Shown here piece by piece: positions 14,191 to 19,501 of a stretch of DNA of 19,501 nucleotides (positions within the stretch are counted from its first letter, which is position 1; each line of letters opens with the position of its first letter). Both the position numbers and the translations under genes were made by a program. The notes under the pieces are model-generated. The model saw only the letters and a list, made by a program, of their open reading frames with translations, was not told the DNA's origin and ran no database searches. The stretch comes from JAWXTP01 sp044433415 (GTDB lineage: Bacteria > Bacteroidota > Bacteroidia > Bacteroidales > Rikenellaceae): the NCBI GenBank assembly GCA_044433415.1, contig JAWXTP010000048.1, positions 1-19,501 on the forward strand. Reading direction: 5' to 3'.

Positions 14191-15408
14191 TTATTTAATT
14201 ATTGGTTCTATTCTGAAATTAGCAAAAGTATGATCTGCATTTGAAAGTGCCCCTACAGCTTTAATATTAAATTTGTGATAGTCACCAGCAGCTGTCAGAT
14301 TAGCTTTTACAGTTGTGTAATCAATACGTTGAGTAACCCATTCTCCGTTAGTATCTATCGTAACTTTAGAATAATCTCCCCACATATTTATACCTACATT
14401 ATTAACCATTAGTTTGTATGTAGTTCCTACAGGTATAGCACAACCTGCTTTAGTATTAATCTCATAAACAAACTCATAATCAGAAGCATCTTTTCCCTCT
14501 TCTAATTCAAAAGCATCTGTAACGTAAAATACAGAAAGCATTGTACCAGCAGGTATTGACCCTTTGAATCTGAAATATTTTGCTGCATCACCAAATATAT
14601 TAACCATATCAGACTCTATTTCTCCATTGATAAATGTTCCATAATTAGCTCCTGCAGCAACAATAGCTTCAGAATCTGTATCAGGCACTAACAATAAATC
14701 TGTTGGCCTGTAGTGTATTTTTTGTTCTAGAGTCTCACCAGCAACTTCAAATGTAAAATAAGAATTATCAGGTGCATCATCAGGAATTACAACAGTAACA
14801 ACTTCATCAGTAACTTGAACTATTTCTACTTGTGTTTTATAAGCACTACCTGTATTTTCAATATAAATCTTTGAAGTGTTAGTTTCGAATTCACAAAGAG
14901 ATAAGTAAGCCCCATTAATATCAACCTGAGTTCCTGGCATTTGGAATTCATTTGTCACACCTGAAATTGTAATATTTGGAATAGAAATCCCAATAGGATA
15001 TTCTACTACTCCGAATTTTGTTGTACAACTTATATTATTTGCTGCATCCTTCTCTGGCAATTTATAAGGAACACTCATAATAATCATATCCCACTGAGCA
15101 TAATAATCAGTTTTATCTATGTCGTGCCCTAAAAATGAAAGAGCCGTAACCCCTTCTAAGTTTTCACCACTAATAACCAATCTTTGACCCATTTCTGCTT
15201 CATCACAAGGTGTCGAAGTCGTGCCACTAGCCATATAGGTAGTATAGTCATAAACTGCTAATATTTGTGGGTCATCTTCCGATTTTTTGTTTGTTTGACT
15301 CTGTTCTAGCAACTCATCTATATTAACAATATCCTCTTGACAAGAGCTTATTGTTAGCGATAAAAGAACTATAGGCAAAAATCTGCTAAATATTTTATGT
15401 AGTTTCAT
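14191..15408 (-). CDS. Surface glycan-binding lipoprotein (SGBP, SusE position)
   Basis: I chose ATG at 15406-15408 (405 residues), because the longer frame would use TTG. The signal has lipobox L-T-I-S-S-C, Cys23. Two IPT/TIG-like immunoglobulin domains can be seen. The first is about residues 45-120 (M-G-Q-R-L-V-I-S-G-E-N-L-E-G-V-T-A-L-S-F), and the second about 140-215 (P-G-T-Q-V-D-I-N-G-A-Y-L). A C-terminal beta-rich domain (about 220-405) includes N-M-W-G-D-Y-S-K-V and G-E-W-V-T-Q-R, where exposed Trp could bind sugar. This domain order and its place just after susD fit SGBP-type proteins of PULs, which capture the polysaccharide at the surface and pass it to SusCD. It shares an operon with the sulfatase 5 bp downstream. 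The ligand is not known. Confidence 0.8.
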   Translation of the reverse strand: MKLHKIFSRFLPIVLLSLTISSCQEDIVNIDELLEQSQTNKKSEDDPQILAVYDYTTYMASGTTSTPCDEAEMGQRLVISGENLEGVTALSFLGHDIDKTDYYAQWDMIIMSVPYKLPEKDAANNISCTTKFGVVEYPIGISIPNITISGVTNEFQMPGTQVDINGAYLSLCEFETNTSKIYIENTGSAYKTQVEIVQVTDEVVTVVIPDDAPDNSYFTFEVAGETLEQKIHYRPTDLLLVPDTDSEAIVAAGANYGTFINGEIESDMVNIFGDAAKYFRFKGSIPAGTMLSVFYVTDAFELEEGKDASDYEFVYEINTKAGCAIPVGTTYKLMVNNVGINMWGDYSKVTIDTNGEWVTQRIDYTTVKANLTAAGDYHKFNIKAVGALSNADHTFANFRIEPIIK

Positions 15409-15499
15409 AATTTTATTTTTAAAATTCAATAGAACCGTAATCCTTTAATAGGGGTTTAACTCTATTTATTCTTTTATATTAATATTATAACTTAATGTA

Positions 15500-17245
15500 T
15501 TAATTCCAACCTGGGTTATTCTCAGTAATAAACTCATTTGCTAGGATTTCATCTACAGGTATAGGATATAGTAGGTGTTTATCTTGACGACTCTTAACAA
15601 TACCACCTTCATCACTTCCTCCTATTGCATTCATAGCATCTACATAGATACCCCAGCGAATTAAATCCCAACGGCGATCAGACTCACAAGAAAGTTCTTT
15701 AGCACGCTCCTCGATAATGATACTGCGTAAAGTTGATTTATCAAATGTTGCTAGATCAGGATCATCTATTGTAGCTGTTGACAATGAACGAGCTCTTACT
15801 CTTGTCACTAACTCTTTTGACAGTGCTAAATCAGTTCCTGTTTCGTTAAGAGCCTCTGCATAAAGCAATAACACATCAGCATAACGCAACATTGAATAAT
15901 AAGCATCACTATACTCTAGTGTGCGGTCTGTCACATTAAAATACTTAGTAGTAAAAGCTAAGTTAGTACTACCTGAAGCTGGTGAATATGACAATCCATC
16001 ATTATATGGAGATTCCTTTAGTGAAACTTTGTTACTATATACAGTAGATACTGTACTTCTAGGGAAATATGTTCCATAAGTTTTACCGTACGCTACCCAT
16101 CTGTGTAACACGCCATCATTAATACGTCTATCTTCTTCTTCAAATAACATATACCAGTGGTTACGTAAACCTGTCCATAAGCCTTTAAACACTTGACCTG
16201 TTTCATCAGTAGTATAAGAATAAGTACGAGAAATTTTATTTCCATATAGCTCGTCACCCGAAACAGCATAGATAGTAAACATATACTCTGCACCAGAAAC
16301 TTTATTAAATGAATCATGTACCCACATATCATCAAAATCTAGAAGTGCATAATCACCATAAAATCCTGCCTCTAGGTCTTCGCAATACTCTATAACTTTT
16401 TTATAACACTCATCAACATCAAAACTTTCATAACCTGCAACTTGATTTTTAGTAAGATAGTATGGAGTTGGTGTGTATAAGTTTGTTTTATCTGAAGGGT
16501 CACACGCTTCACCAGATTTTACGGTTACCTTACTTCCGTCATTGATTGCACCAGAAGCCATAGTAGCATAAACCTTTGCAAGCATCCCTGCTGCTGTGCC
16601 ACTTGCTACGTGACCGACTTTGTACGAAGCATCATTTATTGCATAAAGACCTTCCTCGGCTATCTCAAGCAGACGGATAATTTCTTCATAAACCTCTTTG
16701 ATAGGTTTACGTCCACTGTAAAGTTTCTCGCCATTTTTATTAAGAGTGTAAGTAGACACATCCTGTAAAGGAATCGCCCCAAAAGCACGAGTTAATAAAA
16801 AGTACATATATGCTTTTTGGAAACATATTTCACCTATTGCATTAGCCTTAGCTTCATCAGTAGGAGTAACCATAGGCTCAATAAATTCAAGAGCTGTATT
16901 ACATCTATCTATCAAGTTATATCCACTTGTCCATAATGATGTAATTTCAGATGAAGACTGAAAGTTTCCTGCACCTAGCGCACTAAAACTCCATGATGCA
17001 CCAGATATATAATCTGCATCTTTTTCTAAACCTGAAGGGATTGCATCATATCTAAACAAATCGTCACACCACTTACTATAAACCCCCGTAACAAGAAAAT
17101 TTACTGACTCTTGAGAATCCTCTAAATCTTCGTTAGTGATAAAATCATAAGGCTCTTCAGTCAAAAAATCACCACAGCTAGCAAGTGTAAAAGCACTTAG
17201 CATGATCAAGCCTCTAAATATATTTTTAAATGTATTCGTTATCAT
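15500..17245 (-). CDS. susD: SusD/RagB-family glycan-binding lipoprotein
   Basis: This 581-residue protein has lipobox F-T-L-A-S-C (Cys24) followed by G-D-F-L-T-E-E-P, the normal start of mature SusD proteins. Helical TPR-type repeats (about 85-240) contain A-Y-M-Y-F-L-L-T-R-A-F-G-A-I-P-L. The C-terminal part has Y-A-D-V-L-L-L-Y-A-E-A-L-N-E, then I-I-I-E-E-R-A-K-E-L, R-R-W-D-L-I-R-W-G, and L-Y-P-I-P and N-P-G-W at the end, all family hallmarks. It would sit as a lid on the SusC barrel and bind the glycan during import. It starts 21 bp after the susC stop codon, as in typical PUL operons. The symbol is used in the family sense; the substrate is not starch by any evidence here. Confidence 0.95.
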   Translation of the reverse strand: MITNTFKNIFRGLIMLSAFTLASCGDFLTEEPYDFITNEDLEDSQESVNFLVTGVYSKWCDDLFRYDAIPSGLEKDADYISGASWSFSALGAGNFQSSSEITSLWTSGYNLIDRCNTALEFIEPMVTPTDEAKANAIGEICFQKAYMYFLLTRAFGAIPLQDVSTYTLNKNGEKLYSGRKPIKEVYEEIIRLLEIAEEGLYAINDASYKVGHVASGTAAGMLAKVYATMASGAINDGSKVTVKSGEACDPSDKTNLYTPTPYYLTKNQVAGYESFDVDECYKKVIEYCEDLEAGFYGDYALLDFDDMWVHDSFNKVSGAEYMFTIYAVSGDELYGNKISRTYSYTTDETGQVFKGLWTGLRNHWYMLFEEEDRRINDGVLHRWVAYGKTYGTYFPRSTVSTVYSNKVSLKESPYNDGLSYSPASGSTNLAFTTKYFNVTDRTLEYSDAYYSMLRYADVLLLYAEALNETGTDLALSKELVTRVRARSLSTATIDDPDLATFDKSTLRSIIIEERAKELSCESDRRWDLIRWGIYVDAMNAIGGSDEGGIVKSRQDKHLLYPIPVDEILANEFITENNPGWN

Positions 17246-17266
17246 TTTATTTCTGTTTTAATAATA

Positions 17267-19501
17267 TTAAAAGTTCAATTTCACCCCTAGTGTGTAAGTT
17301 CTACAACTTGGATAAGCATAGTAATCTACACCTTTGCGTGATGCATCACTACCAAATGAACTTACCTCTGGATCATAACCACTATAATTAGTTATAGTAA
17401 ATAAGTTTGAAGCACTTAGATAAACAGCTCCACCTTTAATACCTGTTTGTTTTTTAGGAGTAAACTTATACTCAAAATTAACATTCTTAAGTTTTAAATA
17501 TGAGCCATCCTCCACGAATCTATTTGAGATTAACATATCACGAGTTGATTCAGTAATTGCTTTTGGGTAAGTAGCATTAGCAGCATTCTCAACTGTCCAT
17601 CGTCCATCATAAGCCTTTTGACTAACATTCTTTGTTTTACCCATGTCCTGATCCATCAGATTAGCATTAAAGATGTCATTACCCTGACTACCTTGGAAGA
17701 AAAGACTTAATGAAAATGCTCTCCATGCTAAAGAAGATGAGATACCATATACAAAATCTGGGTTAGTGTTTCCTATAATAGTCATATCCGATGTAGTTAC
17801 AGATCCATTATTGTCTAGATCTAAATACTTGATTTCTCCAACCATAGCTAAAGCATCTGAATCAGAGTAGCTACTATATTGAGGATCTGACTTCACCTCA
17901 GAGATACTATCATAGAAACCATCCTCTACATATCCATAAATTGCACCTATAGGCATTCCATTACGTTGAATAAATATATTATCCGCACCATAGAAAAGTC
18001 TTGTTGAGAATTGATCTTGCTCTAACCCTGAAATTCTATTTTTATTAAAGGCTATATTTCCTGATATGTTCCATTGCCACTCACTAGCTCTAAACACATT
18101 ATTTAATGAAGCTGTAATCTCTAAACCACTATTAGAAACATTACCACTATTTATCAACATTGAGCTATAACCTGTACTACTAGGGATTAAAACCGTTTGA
18201 AGCAAATCTCTTGTATCTTTATAATAGTAATCTATTGTCATTGTTAATATGTTTGACATAACACCTATATCCAAACCTGCATTATATTGTTTCGTTGTCT
18301 CCCAACGTAAGTCTCCATCTGAAAGAGTTCCTGAATTTGCAAGACCAGAAGATAAGCTACCTCCAAAAGGGTAGTTTGATGTACCTAGTTGTGAGAAAGT
18401 CTGATAACTAGCGATACCCTGGTTACCTGTCTCACCATAACTAGCACGAAGTTTAAGATTTGAGAATACATCTAAGTCTTTAATAAATTTTTCTTCACCT
18501 AATCTCCAAGCAACAGCTCCTGAGTAGAAATTAGCGAATTTATTATCCTCTACAAATTTACTAGAACCATCTCTACGAAAAGTTGATGTAAATATATACT
18601 TATCTGATAAAGTGTAATTAGCTCTTGCAAGGAAAGACATAAGAGAATTTGCACCATAAGCACTAACTAACTTTTTCTGTACAAGTCCTGCTCCCATATC
18701 GTAAGCACCTGTAATATCTGTAGGAAAATTAGTAGCACTCATACTCTTACTTCCATAAGTAGCAGTCTCAGCTGTAAAACCACCTACTACATTAAATCTA
18801 TGCTTGTTTCTTTTATAAGTTTTATTCCAAGTCAATAACGACTCATAAACATAGGCTGTGCGGTAATTATCACTCTGAGTGGCTGAACCGTCAACAGTCA
18901 TACCTTCTTTAGTGTCATGACCATAGTAGGTGAAACGCTGCTTTGTTGCATTACTTATACCTAAGTTTTGTCTAAATTTTAATTGTTTATTAATTTTAAC
19001 CTCTGCAAATGATGAAGTATTTACATTTACACTCACAAGATCATCTATTGTGTTATTTATAAATGTGTATGGATTACCTGACAACCATGATAACTCATCA
19101 GATACACTTGTATTCTCAACAGTTGGATCATAAGTAGTTGGATATATCAATGCTGAACGCAATACTCCTGAACCAGCTGACGTTGTTGTTTTAGCAACAT
19201 TTGTTATAGAGTTACTAAAACTAATATTAGTACCTACTTTTAACCAACTTCTAATATTACGTGTTAGATTTGTACGAATTGTATAACGATCAAATCCTGA
19301 ATTCTTAATAATACCGTCTTGAGTTAAATAGTTACCAGAAATCATGTAAGTACCATTGTCGCTACCACCTGACATAGTTATATTATATTCTTGTTTATAA
19401 CTATTTTGGAAAATAATGTCTTGCCAATCAGCTGACCCTACAGTGTCGGTGTAGTACCCTGAAGCATCTGTATATATACCTGGGCGTAAGAAGTCTGATG
19501 G
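17267..19501 (-). CDS. susC: SusC/RagA-family TonB-dependent transporter (C-terminal 744 residues)
   Basis: The frame is open through the right edge of the window, so the start, signal peptide, carboxypeptidase-like domain, TonB box and most or all of the plug are missing. What is present is the outer-membrane barrel: S-G-G-S-D-N-G-T-Y-M-I-S-G-N-Y-L-T-Q-D-G near the left of the barrel, then F-R-R-D-G-S-S-K-F, Y-G-E-T-G-N-Q-G-I and R-W-E-T-T-K-Q-Y-N-A-G-L-D. Y-L-D-L-D-N-N-G-S-V-T-T-S-D-M and G-N-T-N-P-D-F-V-Y-G follow, then the end Y-T-L-G-V-K-L-N-F. These are standard SusC landmarks. It imports oligosaccharides into the periplasm using TonB energy, together with SusD encoded 21 bp downstream. 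The promoter and any regulator would lie beyond the window. Confidence 0.95.
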   Translation of the reverse strand, partial: PSDFLRPGIYTDASGYYTDTVGSADWQDIIFQNSYKQEYNITMSGGSDNGTYMISGNYLTQDGIIKNSGFDRYTIRTNLTRNIRSWLKVGTNISFSNSITNVAKTTTSAGSGVLRSALIYPTTYDPTVENTSVSDELSWLSGNPYTFINNTIDDLVSVNVNTSSFAEVKINKQLKFRQNLGISNATKQRFTYYGHDTKEGMTVDGSATQSDNYRTAYVYESLLTWNKTYKRNKHRFNVVGGFTAETATYGSKSMSATNFPTDITGAYDMGAGLVQKKLVSAYGANSLMSFLARANYTLSDKYIFTSTFRRDGSSKFVEDNKFANFYSGAVAWRLGEEKFIKDLDVFSNLKLRASYGETGNQGIASYQTFSQLGTSNYPFGGSLSSGLANSGTLSDGDLRWETTKQYNAGLDIGVMSNILTMTIDYYYKDTRDLLQTVLIPSSTGYSSMLINSGNVSNSGLEITASLNNVFRASEWQWNISGNIAFNKNRISGLEQDQFSTRLFYGADNIFIQRNGMPIGAIYGYVEDGFYDSISEVKSDPQYSSYSDSDALAMVGEIKYLDLDNNGSVTTSDMTIIGNTNPDFVYGISSSLAWRAFSLSLFFQGSQGNDIFNANLMDQDMGKTKNVSQKAYDGRWTVENAANATYPKAITESTRDMLISNRFVEDGSYLKLKNVNFEYKFTPKKQTGIKGGAVYLSASNLFTITNYSGYDPEVSSFGSDASRKGVDYYAYPSCRTYTLGVKLNF

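Overview
The window reads as an AT-rich Bacteroidota chromosome, most likely a gut-type Bacteroidales. The evidence is a SusC/SusD pair, several lipoproteins with fimbrillin-like folds, sulfatases with a Ser-type catalytic motif, Bacteroides-style promoter elements (TTTG / TAnnTTTG) and an IS30-type transposase tail. I cannot assign a genus.

Left third (about 1-5950) is a decaying accessory region. It starts with a strong terminator for a gene lying off the left edge. Next come the broken remains of a leftward module: an XRE-like HTH gene with two nonsense codons, a DUF4391-like C-terminus with a nonsense codon and a frameshift, and a two-helix membrane protein with a frameshift whose end runs into an IS-derived 32-bp repeat. 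An unidentified rightward gene remnant follows. An intact, tightly coupled leftward pair follows: a class II Fic protein and a TIR-like protein, 2 bp apart. Then comes an (AGAT)11 microsatellite directly upstream of a good Bacteroides promoter. That promoter drives a lipoprotein that resembles the cholesterol-dependent (thiol-activated) cytolysins. The cytolysin gene is broken by a one-base frameshift and cut off at its 3' side by an IS30 transposase tail. On the other side of that tail lies a truncated SnoaL/NTF2-like gene, followed by a terminator.

Right two thirds (6059-19501, all on the minus strand) is the downstream part of a polysaccharide utilization locus (PUL). In transcription order, from the right edge, it holds: SusC (N-terminus off the window), SusD, a surface glycan-binding lipoprotein (SGBP/SusE position), a Ser-type sulfatase with a cleavable signal peptide, two fimbrillin-like lipoproteins with acidic tails, a strong intrinsic terminator, a second paralogous sulfatase that is a lipoprotein, and a large fimbrillin-like lipoprotein. 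SusC and SusD would import a sulfated glycan, the SGBP and perhaps the fimbrillin-like lipoproteins would bind it or present proteins at the surface, and the sulfatases would remove sulfate. No glycoside hydrolase, lyase or regulator is visible, so backbone cleavage and sensing must be encoded off the right edge or elsewhere.

The most interesting items are the Fic/TIR-like cassette (possible defence or toxin-antitoxin unit), the cytolysin-like gene under a microsatellite-flanked promoter, and the sulfatase/fimbrillin-rich PUL tail with an internal terminator.
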